Assembly: GCF_039954625.1 (NCBI RefSeq)
Contig: NZ_CP157199.1
Coordinates: forward strand, 1,922,001 to 1,986,000
Direction: 5' to 3'
Origin: Pontimicrobium sp. SW4
Lineage (GTDB): Bacteria > Bacteroidota > Bacteroidia > Flavobacteriales > Flavobacteriaceae
Length of the DNA stretch: 64,000 nucleotides
Positions within the stretch are counted from its first letter, which is position 1; the number at the start of each line of letters is the position of its first letter. A program made the position numbers and the translations under genes. The notes below the pieces were generated by a model. The model made no database searches. It was given only the letters and a program-made list of their open reading frames with translations, and was not told the origin of the DNA. Below are positions 8,903 through 17,806 of the stretch, piece after piece.

Positions 8903-9361
8903 ATGCAGAAAAATGTAAATATACAAAACAAAAAAGCGCGTTTCGAATATGATATTCTCGATAAATACACTGCTGGAATCGTTTTAACAGGAACGGAAAT
9001 TAAATCTATTAGAAGTAGTAAAGCATCTATTGCTGAAAGTTTTTGCGAATTTAATGATCGTGGAGAACTCTTTGTTGTTAATATGACTATTGAAGAATAT
9101 GCCTATGGCAATTATATAAACCACAGACCAAAAGCAACAAGAAAACTACTCTTAAATAAACGTGAGTTAAAAAAACTTGAAAAGGAAGTAAAGAATGTTG
9201 GTCTTACAATAGTTCCATTACGTCTTTTTATAAATGATAAAGGATTTGCTAAACTAGAAATAGGTTTAGCCAAAGGAAAAAAATTGTACGATAAACGAGA
9301 TACTATAAAAGACAGAGATAATAAACGTAACTTAGATCGTATCAAGAAAAACTTCAAGTAA
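8903..9361 (+). CDS. smpB: SsrA-binding protein SmpB
   Basis: The protein has 152 residues. SmpB binds tmRNA and brings it to stalled ribosomes for trans-translation. Family marks are the N-terminal [38 protein letters not shown], the segment [16 protein letters not shown], and the basic tail [22 protein letters not shown] that mimics a codon-anticodon stem in the decoding centre. The ATG at 8903 is preferred to a TTG at 8894 because the TTG falls inside the promoter box and family members start close to this Met. The gene is monocistronic, with a weak hairpin after it. Confidence 0.97.
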   Translation: MQKNVNIQNKKARFEYDILDKYTAGIVLTGTEIKSIRSSKASIAESFCEFNDRGELFVVNMTIEEYAYGNYINHRPKATRKLLLNKRELKKLEKEVKNVGLTIVPLRLFINDKGFAKLEIGLAKGKKLYDKRDTIKDRDNKRNLDRIKKNFK

Positions 9362-9373
9362 TAGTAAACGTAT

Positions 9374-9408
9374 TTCTTTTATCTTATTATCTTTAAAAGA
9401 ATTTTTTT
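9374..9408 (+). terminator. Weak hairpin terminator after smpB
   Basis: An 8-bp A/T-rich stem, TTCTTTTA (9374-9381) with TAAAAGAA (9394-9401), is followed by a run of seven T. It has no G/C clamp beyond one pair, so it is a modest candidate. Confidence 0.45.
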
Positions 9409-9438
9409 GTAAAATTCAATTAATTAAAACATATTAAT

Positions 9439-9969
9439 ATGAAAAAACTAATCATTTTAGGAGCTATTTTCTGTTTCTGCACCACTTTGGTTGCTCAAGA
9501 AAGCAATAAAACGTACACTAAAAAAGTAAAAACATTAGACAGCACTCTTGAAACTTTATATGCTGTGATTTCAGGCGAAAAAGGAGAAGCAAGAGACTGG
9601 GATTTATTCAGATTCCTGTTTCATCCAGATGCAAAATTAATACCATCAGGAAAAAACAGAGAAGGCAAAATTGGTGCTCGTTTTATGACTCCTGATGATT
9701 ATATAAATAGCTCTGGACAATGGTTAATTGAAAATGGCTTTTATGAAATTGAATTGCAACGAGAGATTGATACGTTTGGCAATATCACACAAGTATTTAG
9801 CACGTACGAATCTTATAGAAGTAAAAATAACAAAGAACCATTTATGAGAGGTATTAATAGCATTCAACTACTTAATGATGGTAATAGATGGTGGATTCTT
9901 AATATTTATTGGATGCAAGAATCTGAAGAAAACCCAATTCCGAGACAGTATTTACCAAATAAAAATTAA
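9439..9969 (+). CDS. Secreted NTF2-like protein of unknown function
   Basis: The protein has 176 residues with a Sec signal peptide (MKKLIILGAIFCFCTTLVAQ). The mature part has the helix-then-sheet pattern of small NTF2/SnoaL-like proteins: DWDLFRFLFHPDAKLIP, then STYESYRS, then a C-terminal WWILNIYWMQE. Such domains serve as ligand pockets or as isomerase-like folds, and no catalytic residue can be assigned. It lies 5 bp upstream of the S15-type peptidase gene, so the two are very probably co-transcribed and both exported. Another NTF2-like secreted protein occurs at 22957-23472. Confidence 0.7.
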   Translation: MKKLIILGAIFCFCTTLVAQESNKTYTKKVKTLDSTLETLYAVISGEKGEARDWDLFRFLFHPDAKLIPSGKNREGKIGARFMTPDDYINSSGQWLIENGFYEIELQREIDTFGNITQVFSTYESYRSKNNKEPFMRGINSIQLLNDGNRWWILNIYWMQESEENPIPRQYLPNKN

Positions 9970-9974
9970 TACAA

Positions 9975-11879
9975 ATGAAAGTTATTTTTAAAAAAGACTT
10001 ATACATTTTTCTATTAACGCTATCTATTGTTTTTTCAGCAATAGCTCAAGAAAAAGCCAAACCCGTTTTTAAAGATGGTGAAGCACAAATTGTTGAAGCT
10101 TTTAATAATCCAGATGATTGGATTCGTCATGATCTTTGGGTAGAAACTTCATTTGATACAGATGGCGATGGCAAACTCGATAGAATGCATGTAGCAGTAA
10201 CTAGACCAAAGCAAACCGATACCGAAGGCTTAAAACTCCCTGTAGTTTACGAATCTAGTCCTTATTATGCAGGAACTGCTGGTTTTGGCGAAGGGACTTT
10301 TTGGGATGTTAAGCATGAGTTAGGAGAAACGCCTAAACCAAGAGTTCATCCAGAAGTAACTAGAACAGGAAAGCGCCCAATAATCTCTAATTCGCAAATA
10401 AAAACTTGGGTGCCTAGAGGTTATATTGTAGTACATTCATCATCTCCAGGAACTGGATTATCACAAGGCTCGCCAACCGTAGGTGGTGATAACGAAAGTC
10501 TAGCCCCAAAAGCAGTGGTTGAATGGTTATGTGGTCGTGCAAAAGGTTATACTACACCTTATGGCAATGAAACTGTTGAAGCTTTTTGGTCAACTGGAAA
10601 AGTTGGAATGACAGGAACATCTTATAACGGAACAATTCCTTTAGCTGCTGCTACAACTGGCGTTGAAGGTTTAGAAGCTATAATTCCTATAGCTCCAAAT
10701 ACATCATATTATCACTATTATCGCTCAAACGGACTAGTACGTTCTCCTGGTGGCTATTTAGGCGAAGATATTGATGTACTTTACGACTTTATTCATAGTG
10801 GAGGCGAAGAACCACTTACTCCTATGAAAAATACAAAAATTAGCGATGCAGATATTCCCACTGCAGTATTCAAATCAAAAAGAGAATATAGCAATGCAAT
10901 GGTTCGTGATACAGAAATGAAAAACGGAATGGATAGGGCTACTGGAGATTATAATGATTTTTGGGCAGGTCGCGATTATCTAAATGATATGGGCCCAATG
11001 AAAGCAGCATTGTTAATGTCTCACGGATTTAACGATTGGAATGTGATGCCAGAACATAGCTATAGAATTTACAAAAAAGCTAAAGAAATGGGATTACCAA
11101 CACAAATATATTATCATCAAAACGGTCATGGTGGACCTCCTCCAATGACCATGATGAATCGTTGGTTTACACATTACCTTCATGGTATAGAGAATGGTGT
11201 TGAAAATGATGCTCGTGCATGGATAGTTCGTGAAAATGATGCTCAAGATAAACCTACAGCATATAAAGATTATCCAAATCCTGAGGCTTCAAATGTAAGT
11301 TTATATTTGAGCCCTGGAGCTCCAATAAAAGGAGGCTTGAGCCCTAAAAAAACAAGTACTAATAAAACTGAAACTTTAGTAGATAATTATTCATTTTCTG
11401 GTTCAGGTTTAGCACAAGCAGACATTACAAATCATCGTTTACTGTATGTAACACCTACATTAACTAAAGATGTTCATATTTCTGGTATACCAAAAATTAT
11501 GATAACTTTATCAAGTAATAAACCAGCAGCAAACTTGTCTGTATGGTTAGTGTCGCTACCTTGGCAAGAAGGTAGAAGAGCAAAACTAACTGATAATCTT
11601 ATTAACCGTGGTTGGGCAGATCCGCAAAATTACAAATCTATTAGAAAAAGTGAACCTTTAGAAAAAGGTAAATTTTATACTATGACTTTTGATTTAAACC
11701 CCGACGATCAAGTTATTAAAAAAGGTCAGCAAATTGGTTTAATGTTTTTTTCTAGTGATAAAGAGTTTACGTTACAACCTCAACCAGGAACTGAGCTTAC
11801 TATAAAACTTAATGAGACTTCGTTGGTGCTTCCAATTGTCGGAGGTATTGAAGCTTTAAATGCTGCTTTTAAAAACTAA
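9975..11879 (+). CDS. Secreted Xaa-Pro dipeptidyl-peptidase-like hydrolase (S15, CocE/NonD)
   Basis: The protein has 634 residues with a signal peptide (about 1-24, ending AIAQ). The alpha/beta-hydrolase core shows the nucleophile elbow GMTGTSYNGT, the acid in SHGFNDWNVMPE, and the catalytic His in HQNGHGGPP. The C-terminal third is the jelly-roll domain of the X-Pro dipeptidyl-peptidase/CocE class (SNKPAANLSVWLVSLPW and later). The family removes Xaa-Pro dipeptides or hydrolyses esters. The large inserted region with YYHYYRSNGLVRSPGGY resembles X-Pro dipeptidyl-peptidases. It probably works in the periplasm in peptide nutrition. It is linked to the NTF2-like gene 5 bp upstream. Confidence 0.9.
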   Translation: MKVIFKKDLYIFLLTLSIVFSAIAQEKAKPVFKDGEAQIVEAFNNPDDWIRHDLWVETSFDTDGDGKLDRMHVAVTRPKQTDTEGLKLPVVYESSPYYAGTAGFGEGTFWDVKHELGETPKPRVHPEVTRTGKRPIISNSQIKTWVPRGYIVVHSSSPGTGLSQGSPTVGGDNESLAPKAVVEWLCGRAKGYTTPYGNETVEAFWSTGKVGMTGTSYNGTIPLAAATTGVEGLEAIIPIAPNTSYYHYYRSNGLVRSPGGYLGEDIDVLYDFIHSGGEEPLTPMKNTKISDADIPTAVFKSKREYSNAMVRDTEMKNGMDRATGDYNDFWAGRDYLNDMGPMKAALLMSHGFNDWNVMPEHSYRIYKKAKEMGLPTQIYYHQNGHGGPPPMTMMNRWFTHYLHGIENGVENDARAWIVRENDAQDKPTAYKDYPNPEASNVSLYLSPGAPIKGGLSPKKTSTNKTETLVDNYSFSGSGLAQADITNHRLLYVTPTLTKDVHISGIPKIMITLSSNKPAANLSVWLVSLPWQEGRRAKLTDNLINRGWADPQNYKSIRKSEPLEKGKFYTMTFDLNPDDQVIKKGQQIGLMFFSSDKEFTLQPQPGTELTIKLNETSLVLPIVGGIEALNAAFKN

Positions 11880-11891
11880 TATAACATAAAT

Positions 11892-12104
11892 TTAATAATC
11901 ACATATTCTTTGATAAACATGATATTGGGGTGATGGGTTTTCAATTTCACCAGTACAATAACCTTCATCTACCTCCCCCTCACCAGATATAGGTGGTCCA
12001 GATATCACACTTTTTATACACGGACAACTACCATCTTCTTTAGAACATGAAACAATTACTATAAAAAATATTATTGCTAAGTATTTAATCTTATTCATAT
12101 TCAA
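11892..12104 (-). CDS. Small Cys-rich lipoprotein
   Basis: This 70-residue ORF encodes a lipoprotein signal (NKIKYLAIIFFIVIVSCSK) followed by a short mature part. With the lipidated cysteine there are five cysteines (SCS, CPC, YCT, ICDY), so two disulfides are possible in the mature part. ATG codons at residues 1 and 3 are both possible starts. It is convergent with the S15 peptidase gene, with a 12-bp gap. No family is recognised and no function can be assigned. The intact lipobox and open frame support a real gene. Confidence 0.6.
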   Translation of the reverse strand: MNMNKIKYLAIIFFIVIVSCSKEDGSCPCIKSVISGPPISGEGEVDEGYCTGEIENPSPQYHVYQRICDY

Positions 12105-12172
12105 TTTTTATTATTCATCAATTAAGAATTATATTACAATTGTAAATCTATATATTTTAAACTTAAAAACAA

Positions 12173-12667
12173 ATGTTAGAATTCTTATCAGCAACATCTA
12201 AAAAACATTTTAATACAATTGCCAAACTAGCTAATATAGTTTGGCATGAGCATTATACACCAATTATTGGAAAAGATCAGGTAGAATATATGGTCGCAAA
12301 GTTTCAAACCTCTGAAGCTATGCAAAAACAAAATAAAGATGGCTACGAATATTATATTATTAGATATGATAAAAACAATGTTGGTTATCTTTCAATTAAA
12401 CAAAATAAAGACGACCTCTTTTTAAGTAAAATTTATATTCTTAAAGAGTTTAGAGGAAAAAAAATTGGAAAATCTGCTTTTAATTTTATTGAAGAAAAAG
12501 CCAAAAATTATCAATGTAAAACGATTTCATTAACCGTTAATAAAGGCAATGTTAACACTATAAAGGCTTATGAAAAATCAGGCTTCAAGAATATAGAAGC
12601 TATCGTTATAGATATTGGTAATGGATTTGTAATGGATGATTATAGGATGGTAAAAAATCTAATTTAA
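12173..12667 (+). CDS. GNAT family N-acetyltransferase
   Basis: The protein has 164 residues and one GNAT domain. The acetyl-CoA pyrophosphate loop is visible as KEFRGKKIGKSAFNFI (Q/RxxGxG/A type), preceded by the beta strand DLFLSKIYIL and followed by LTVNKGNVNTIKAYEKSGF, the usual C-terminal NxxAxxxYxKxGF motif. It should be a cytosolic enzyme that transfers an acetyl group to an amine. The substrate is unknown. It is divergent from the small lipoprotein gene and stands alone. Confidence 0.88.
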   Translation: MLEFLSATSKKHFNTIAKLANIVWHEHYTPIIGKDQVEYMVAKFQTSEAMQKQNKDGYEYYIIRYDKNNVGYLSIKQNKDDLFLSKIYILKEFRGKKIGKSAFNFIEEKAKNYQCKTISLTVNKGNVNTIKAYEKSGFKNIEAIVIDIGNGFVMDDYRMVKNLI

Positions 12668-12775
12668 ATATAAACTACATAATGTTAACTCATCAAGAAG
12701 CATAGTTCACTCATTGTTAGTTTTCTAAATCTAAAAATCAAATTATTTTTCAAAAAACTATAATAACTTATTATT

Positions 12776-13254
12776 ATGAAATATTTTTTAGCAATTTTTT
12801 TTATAGTATTTTTATCCATACATCCTTAGCCTGCTCCTGTATTAGAGTAGGTATTTTAAAAGGTCAAAATCAATCAGACTTCATCTTTACAGGCAAGGTT
12901 CTTGAAATAAATAAAGTAATTACCAAAGAGAAAACAACAGGTTCAAACAAAATTAAAGACTTTGTTCATTACGAATTCATTTTTGAAATAAAACATATAC
13001 ATAAAGGAAAAAAAGACTTCAATTATAGAGATACTATAACAATAATTTCTACTGCTGGTGGAGCTGATTGCGGAAAAAACTTTTTTTTAAATAAAAAATA
13101 TTTAGTCTATGCTCACGAACAGGACACCAAGATTGGTTATGGGCTTTGGGATCAGAAAGCTGATAAAAAATATATGACAACCAGTATTTGCACAAGAACA
13201 AAAAAAGTTGGGCTAATAACTTTTCTTGAGCAATTTATTCTAGAAATCACCTAG
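12776..13254 (+). pseudogene. Frameshifted secreted netrin/TIMP-like (NTR) domain protein
   Basis: An ATG at 12776 starts a signal-peptide-like run (MKYFLAIFFIVFLSIHP) that hits TAG at 12827-12829. The minus-one frame carries straight on from 12826 as LACSCIRVGILKGQNQSDFI to a TAG at 13252-13254. LACSC would be the cleavage site plus the N-terminal Cys-x-Cys of the NTR/TIMP fold. Further hallmarks are FIFTGKVLEI, YEFIFEIKHIHKGK and a Cys in GGADCGKNF. A single missing base restores one ORF of about 159 codons, and the best place is the run of eight T at 12795-12802. No ATG, GTG or TTG serves the second frame. It could be a decayed gene, a phase-variable tract or a sequencing error. Bacterial NTR proteins have no firm function. 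Confidence 0.7.
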
Positions 13255-13273
13255 TCATTATACAACAAAGCAA

Positions 13274-13915
13274 CTAATTTTTATCCTCTAAAAGCGGCAC
13301 AAATCTAAAATCGCCTAGTTCGTGTTTCTCAAATTCCTTGGCACCTTTTCTAATAAACAAAGTCATTATTTGAACGTCATCACCAACAGGAATTACCAAC
13401 CTTCCTCCTACTTTTAATTGTGCTAACAATGGCTTAGGTACAAAAGGAGCTCCAGCAGTAACAACTATTCCATCAAAAGGAGCTTCTTCAGGTAGTCCTT
13501 TATATCCATCTCCAAAAATGAGCTTTTTAGGAACATACCCTAATTTTGGTAAAAACTTACTCGTTTTTTTAAATAGTTCTTGCTGACGCTCTATACTATA
13601 AACCTTTGCTCCTAACTCACACAATACAGCTGCTTGATAACCACTTCCTGTACCAATTTCAAGAATCTTATTTCCTTTTTTAACCTGTAATAATTCTGTT
13701 TGAAAAGCAACAGTGTACGGTTGTGAAATCGTTTGATCTGCAGCAATAGGAAATGCTTTGTCTTGATAGGCATGGTCTAAAAATCCAGAATCCATAAATA
13801 AATGCCTTGGAATATTACCTATAGCTTGTAATACATTTTCATCTTCTATTCCTTTTGCCTTTATGGTTTCAACTAGTTTTTGACGCAGTCCTTTATGCTT
13901 AAATGTATCTTTCAA
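13274..13915 (-). CDS. pcm: Protein-L-isoaspartate O-methyltransferase
   Basis: The protein has 213 residues. The enzyme methylates L-isoaspartyl residues with SAM and starts their repair. SAM motif I is clear (KILEIGTGSGYQAAVL). QTISQPYTVAFQTELLQ, just before it, and GDGYKGLPEEAPFDGIVVTAGAP after it are characteristic of PCMT. The frame has no ATG before the conserved region. The start is taken as TTG at 13915, because an in-frame TAA lies two codons upstream and the next Met is at residue 36. It is transcribed divergently from the Gfo/Idh/MocA gene. Confidence 0.94.
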   Translation of the reverse strand: MKDTFKHKGLRQKLVETIKAKGIEDENVLQAIGNIPRHLFMDSGFLDHAYQDKAFPIAADQTISQPYTVAFQTELLQVKKGNKILEIGTGSGYQAAVLCELGAKVYSIERQQELFKKTSKFLPKLGYVPKKLIFGDGYKGLPEEAPFDGIVVTAGAPFVPKPLLAQLKVGGRLVIPVGDDVQIMTLFIRKGAKEFEKHELGDFRFVPLLEDKN

Positions 13916-14022
13916 TGCTTATGTTTTTGCTTGCTAAAATTAGCCAAAATGTTAGTGATAAAAAACAAGAATACCATTAAATTTTAAATAAAGAATCCGT
14001 CTAAAAAAAGCATAAAAAATCT

Positions 14023-14030
14023 TATTTTTG
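14023..14030 (+). promoter_or_regulatory. -7 promoter box of the oxidoreductase gene (TATTTTTG)
   Basis: This is an exact TAnnTTTG match, 15 nt before the ATG at 14046. The implied leader is about 12 nt. The box overlaps the alternative TTG start at 14028, which disfavours that start. Confidence 0.5.
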
Positions 14031-14045
14031 TTGAAAACGATAAAC

Positions 14046-15008
14046 ATGCTAAAAGCTGGTGTACTTGGTGCAGGCCACCTTGGAAAAATTCATTTAAGAC
14101 TTTTAAATCAATCTGACAAATATGAGCTTGTAGGTTTTTATGATGCAGATGAGACAAATGCTAAAAATGTTGAAGCGGAGTTTGGTTATAAATACTATAA
14201 TTCTATTGATGCGCTTATTGATGCAGTAGACATGATTGACATTGTCACACCTACCTTATCGCATTATGAATGTGCTCTTAAAGCCATAGCAAAAGGTAAG
14301 CATGTATTTATTGAAAAGCCTATTACAAACACGGTTGAAGAAGCAGAAGAAATTCGTAAACTTTTAGCTAAACATAATTTAAGAGGACAGGTTGGCCATG
14401 TAGAACGATTTAATCCAGCTTTTATAGCTGTTAAGGATCAAATTGTTAATCCAATGTTTATAGAAACACATCGTTTGGCAGAGTTTAATCCTCGAGGTAC
14501 AGATGTGCCTGTAGTTTTAGATTTAATGATTCATGATATTGATATTATTCTTAGTGTGGTAAAGTCCAAAGTAAAGCATGTATCGGCGAGTGGAGTTTCA
14601 GTGATAAGTGATACACCTGATATTGCTAATGCTAGAATTGAGTTTGAAAATGGTTGCGTAGCTAATCTTACTGCTAGTCGTATTTCTTTAAAAAATATGC
14701 GTAAATCACGATTCTTTCAAAAAGACGCATACATTTCGGTAGATTTTTTAGAAAAGAAATGTGAAGTGGTTAAAATGAAAGATGCACCTAAAAATCCAGG
14801 CGATTTTGATATGATACTTCAAAATGCCGAAGGTATTAAGAAACAAATATATTTTGATAACCCTCAAATTTCAGGTAATAATGCCATTTTAGATGAGCTA
14901 GAATCCTTTGCTCATGCTATAAATACAAATACAACACCTATAGTAACACTAGAAGATGGAACAGAAGCTTTACGTGTTGCTACTCAAATAATAAATTGTT
15001 TTAATTAA
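14046..15008 (+). CDS. Gfo/Idh/MocA family oxidoreductase
   Basis: The protein has 320 residues from the ATG at 14046. An N-terminal Rossmann fold (MLKAGVLGAGHLGKIHL, GxGxxG) binds NAD(P). The EKP motif (HVFIEKPITNT) contains the catalytic Lys of the family, followed by GHVERFNPAF and a C-terminal alpha/beta domain with DLMIHDIDIILS. The HDID histidine region is typical of sugar or cyclitol dehydrogenases of the family. The substrate cannot be told from sequence. The gene is 13 bp ahead of the 3-hydroxyacyl-CoA dehydrogenase gene, and the two may share an mRNA. Confidence 0.9.
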   Translation: MLKAGVLGAGHLGKIHLRLLNQSDKYELVGFYDADETNAKNVEAEFGYKYYNSIDALIDAVDMIDIVTPTLSHYECALKAIAKGKHVFIEKPITNTVEEAEEIRKLLAKHNLRGQVGHVERFNPAFIAVKDQIVNPMFIETHRLAEFNPRGTDVPVVLDLMIHDIDIILSVVKSKVKHVSASGVSVISDTPDIANARIEFENGCVANLTASRISLKNMRKSRFFQKDAYISVDFLEKKCEVVKMKDAPKNPGDFDMILQNAEGIKKQIYFDNPQISGNNAILDELESFAHAINTNTTPIVTLEDGTEALRVATQIINCFN

Positions 15009-15021
15009 AATAAATAGATTA

Positions 15022-15909
15022 ATGAAAAATGTTGCAGTAATTGGAGCTGGAACCATGGGAAATGGTATTGCTCATACATTTGCACAAAGCGGATTTAAAG
15101 TTCAATTAATAGATATAAGCGATGCTGCTCTAAAAAAGGGAATTGATACGATTACCAAGAATTTAGATAGAATGGTTGCTAAAGAAAAAATTTCGGAAGC
15201 ACAAAAAGAAGAAACCTTAGGTAATATAACCACACATACCAGCGTCACTGAAGGTGTAGAATATGCTGGTTTGGTAGTAGAAGCAGCAACAGAAAATATT
15301 GATTTAAAACTAAAAATATTTAAACAGTTGGATGAAGCATGTCCAGAAGACACCATACTTGCAACCAATACCTCATCTATTTCTATTACTCAAATAGCAG
15401 CTGTTACTTCAAGACCAGACATGGTTATAGGAATGCATTTTATGAATCCTGTACCTATTATGAAATTGGTAGAAATTATTCGTGGCTACAATACAAGTGA
15501 CGAGGTAACGAAACTAATTATGGATATGTCTACCACACTTGGTAAAATTCCAGTAGAAGTAAATGACTATCCAGGTTTTGTTGCCAATAGAATTTTAATG
15601 CCAATGCTTAACGAATCTATAGAAACTCTATACAATGGCGTTGCTGGTGTACAAGAGATTGATACGGTTATGAAATTAGGAATGGCGCATCCAATGGGAC
15701 CATTGCAACTAGCCGATTTTATTGGTTTAGATGTATGCTTATCCATTCTAAACGTGATGTACGACGGATTCAAAAACCCTAAATATGCACCTTGTCCTCT
15801 ATTGGTTAACATGGTACGCGCTAGAAAATTGGGTGTGAAATCTGGTGAAGGGTTTTATGATTATTCTGAAAGCAGAAAAGCAGAAAAAGTAGCTAAACAA
15901 TTTTTATAA
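15022..15909 (+). CDS. 3-hydroxybutyryl/3-hydroxyacyl-CoA dehydrogenase
   Basis: The protein has 295 residues, the single-function size. The NAD-binding motif is VIGAGTMGNGIAHTFAQSGF. The catalytic His is in GMHFMNPVPIMKLVEII, the hallmark of the family, with the catalytic Glu of VVEAATE and NDYPGFVANRILMPMLNE following. The C-terminal 3HCDH domain shows MKLGMAHPMGPLQLADFIGLD. It oxidises (S)-3-hydroxyacyl-CoA to 3-oxoacyl-CoA in the cytosol. Whether it serves beta-oxidation or butyrate-type reactions is not decided by sequence. It ends 6 bp before the DUF1015 gene. Confidence 0.94.
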   Translation: MKNVAVIGAGTMGNGIAHTFAQSGFKVQLIDISDAALKKGIDTITKNLDRMVAKEKISEAQKEETLGNITTHTSVTEGVEYAGLVVEAATENIDLKLKIFKQLDEACPEDTILATNTSSISITQIAAVTSRPDMVIGMHFMNPVPIMKLVEIIRGYNTSDEVTKLIMDMSTTLGKIPVEVNDYPGFVANRILMPMLNESIETLYNGVAGVQEIDTVMKLGMAHPMGPLQLADFIGLDVCLSILNVMYDGFKNPKYAPCPLLVNMVRARKLGVKSGEGFYDYSESRKAEKVAKQFL

Positions 15910-15915
15910 TCTATC

Positions 15916-17133
15916 TTGGCAAAAATAATTCCTTTTAAGGCAGTACGTCCAACACGGGACAAAGTAAGTTTAGTTGCTTCACGTTCATACCAAACTTATA
16001 CACAGGATGAACGTGAAGCAAGACTTGACTATAATCCGTTTTCATTTTTACATATTGTAAACCCTGGCTATAAATATCATTTAGAACTAAAAGGAGAAGA
16101 TCGCTATAAATTGGTTAGAAATAGATATTTAGAGTTTAAAGAAGACTCTATTTTTATTCAAGATAGCACACCATCTTTTTATGTGTACAAAATTGTAAAT
16201 CGCGAAGGAGATGTTTTTAACGGAATTGTTGCAGCTGCTAGTGTTGAAGATTACGAAAAAGATGTCATTAAAAAACATGAAGATACTATAGAATACAAAG
16301 AGGAAGTATTTAAAGAGTACCTAAAAACAGTTGGTTTTAATGCAGAACCTGTGCTTTTAACGTATCCTGATAATGATACGTTATCTAAAATAATTTCAGA
16401 AAAACAAAATGAGCGCTCTGAATTTGAATTTACTACTACTTACAGAGACACACACTATTTATGGGTTATTAATGAAGTTGAAAAAATCGAAGCAATAACT
16501 GCTGAATTTTCAAAAATAAAAAGACTTTATATTGCCGATGGTCATCACAGGTCTGCATCTTCAGTCCTCTTATCTAAAGAACAAAATATAAACGGTTCAT
16601 ATAACTTTTTCATGAGCTATTTAATTCCTGAATCTGAACTAGTAATTCATGAGTTTAATCGCTTAGTGAAAGATTTAAATGGAATGACTAAAGAAGCTTT
16701 TTTAATGAAACTAGATACCATATTTCGTATTGAAAACAGAGAAAATATTCTTTATAAACCATCAAGGAAACACCATTTTAGTATGTATCTAGATGGTGAA
16801 TTTTATTCTCTTTATCTTAGAAAAGCAAATTACATTATTAATAATGCATTAGATGCTTTGGATACTCAAATCCTATACAAAACAATATTACAACCAATTT
16901 TAGGTATTAATGACGTAAGAAACGATCAACGATTAGATTATTCGCATGGTAAAAGTGATTTAGTAACCATAAAAAGTAAAGTAGACAGTGGTGAGTTTAT
17001 AGTTGGATTTGGTTTAGTTCCTATTTCAATTGATGAGTTAAAATCTATTGCTGACGAGCATCTAATAATGCCTCCAAAAAGCACTTTTATAGAACCTAAA
17101 TTACGAAGTGGTATTACAATTTATGAGTTTTAG
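15916..17133 (+). CDS. DUF1015 family protein
   Basis: The protein has 405 residues, the usual size of DUF1015 proteins. Hallmarks are the N-terminal KIIPFKAVRPTRDKV, LVNREGD-like VYKIVNREGDVFNGIV, and the strongly conserved RLYIADGHHRSASS in the middle. From memory, relatives sit near serine biosynthesis genes in other Bacteroidota, and the family has been linked to the ParB-like/serine kinase fold. That is recall, not something visible here. The start is TTG at 15916: the reading MAKIIPFKA matches the family N-terminus and no ATG is near. Its 3' end is 1 bp from the YggS start. Confidence 0.87.
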   Translation: MAKIIPFKAVRPTRDKVSLVASRSYQTYTQDEREARLDYNPFSFLHIVNPGYKYHLELKGEDRYKLVRNRYLEFKEDSIFIQDSTPSFYVYKIVNREGDVFNGIVAAASVEDYEKDVIKKHEDTIEYKEEVFKEYLKTVGFNAEPVLLTYPDNDTLSKIISEKQNERSEFEFTTTYRDTHYLWVINEVEKIEAITAEFSKIKRLYIADGHHRSASSVLLSKEQNINGSYNFFMSYLIPESELVIHEFNRLVKDLNGMTKEAFLMKLDTIFRIENRENILYKPSRKHHFSMYLDGEFYSLYLRKANYIINNALDALDTQILYKTILQPILGINDVRNDQRLDYSHGKSDLVTIKSKVDSGEFIVGFGLVPISIDELKSIADEHLIMPPKSTFIEPKLRSGITIYEF

Positions 17134-17134
17134 A

Positions 17135-17806
17135 ATGAGCATAGTAAAAAATCTTAACAACATAAAATCTCAACTTCCAGAACAGGTCACTTTAGTGGCT
17201 GTTTCTAAAACAAAGCCTGTTAGTGACCTAATGCAAGCTTATAATGCTGGTCAGCGAATTTTTGGCGAGAACAAAATTCAAGAAATGGTTGAGAAATATG
17301 AGCAAATGCCAAAAGATATTCAATGGCATATGATTGGTCATGTTCAACGAAATAAGGTAAAATACATGGCGTCGTTCGTTTCGCTAATTCATGGTATTGA
17401 TAATTTTAAGCTCCTAAAAGAGATTAATAAACAAGCTTTAAAGCACAATAGAGTTATAAATTGTTTATTACAAATAAAAATAGCTTCTGAAGATTCTAAA
17501 TTTGGCTTATCAAATCAAGAAGCACATGATATTTTAAATTCTGATGGATTTACTGACCTAAAAAACATAAAAGTAGTTGGCTTAATGGGAATGGCAACAT
17601 TTACAGATAATGAAGAGCAGTTAAAAACTGAATTCAACCAGTTAACGCAAACATTCAATTCTCTTAAAGGCATTAAAACCGATAACAGTGAATTAAAAAC
17701 CATTTCAATGGGAATGAGTGGCGATTATAAACTTGCCATAGATTGTGGAAGTACAATGATAAGAGTTGGAAGTAGTATATTTGGAGTACGTAATTATGCT
17801 AATTAA
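17135..17806 (+). CDS. YggS family PLP-binding protein
   Basis: The protein has 223 residues from the ATG at 17135. The fold is the alanine-racemase-like TIM barrel. The PLP lysine is in VTLVAVSKTKP, followed by IFGENKIQEM, IQWHMIGHVQRNKVKY and the phosphate-binding C-terminal SMGMSGDYKLAI and STMIRVGSSIFG. Members (YggS/PROSC/PLPBP) bind and buffer pyridoxal phosphate in the cytosol rather than catalyse a reaction. GTG at 17108 and ATG at 17123 would also be in frame but overlap the DUF1015 gene. I prefer 17135, which lies just after its stop. The stop is directly followed by the exonuclease region in the same frame. Confidence 0.93.
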   Translation: MSIVKNLNNIKSQLPEQVTLVAVSKTKPVSDLMQAYNAGQRIFGENKIQEMVEKYEQMPKDIQWHMIGHVQRNKVKYMASFVSLIHGIDNFKLLKEINKQALKHNRVINCLLQIKIASEDSKFGLSNQEAHDILNSDGFTDLKNIKVVGLMGMATFTDNEEQLKTEFNQLTQTFNSLKGIKTDNSELKTISMGMSGDYKLAIDCGSTMIRVGSSIFGVRNYAN

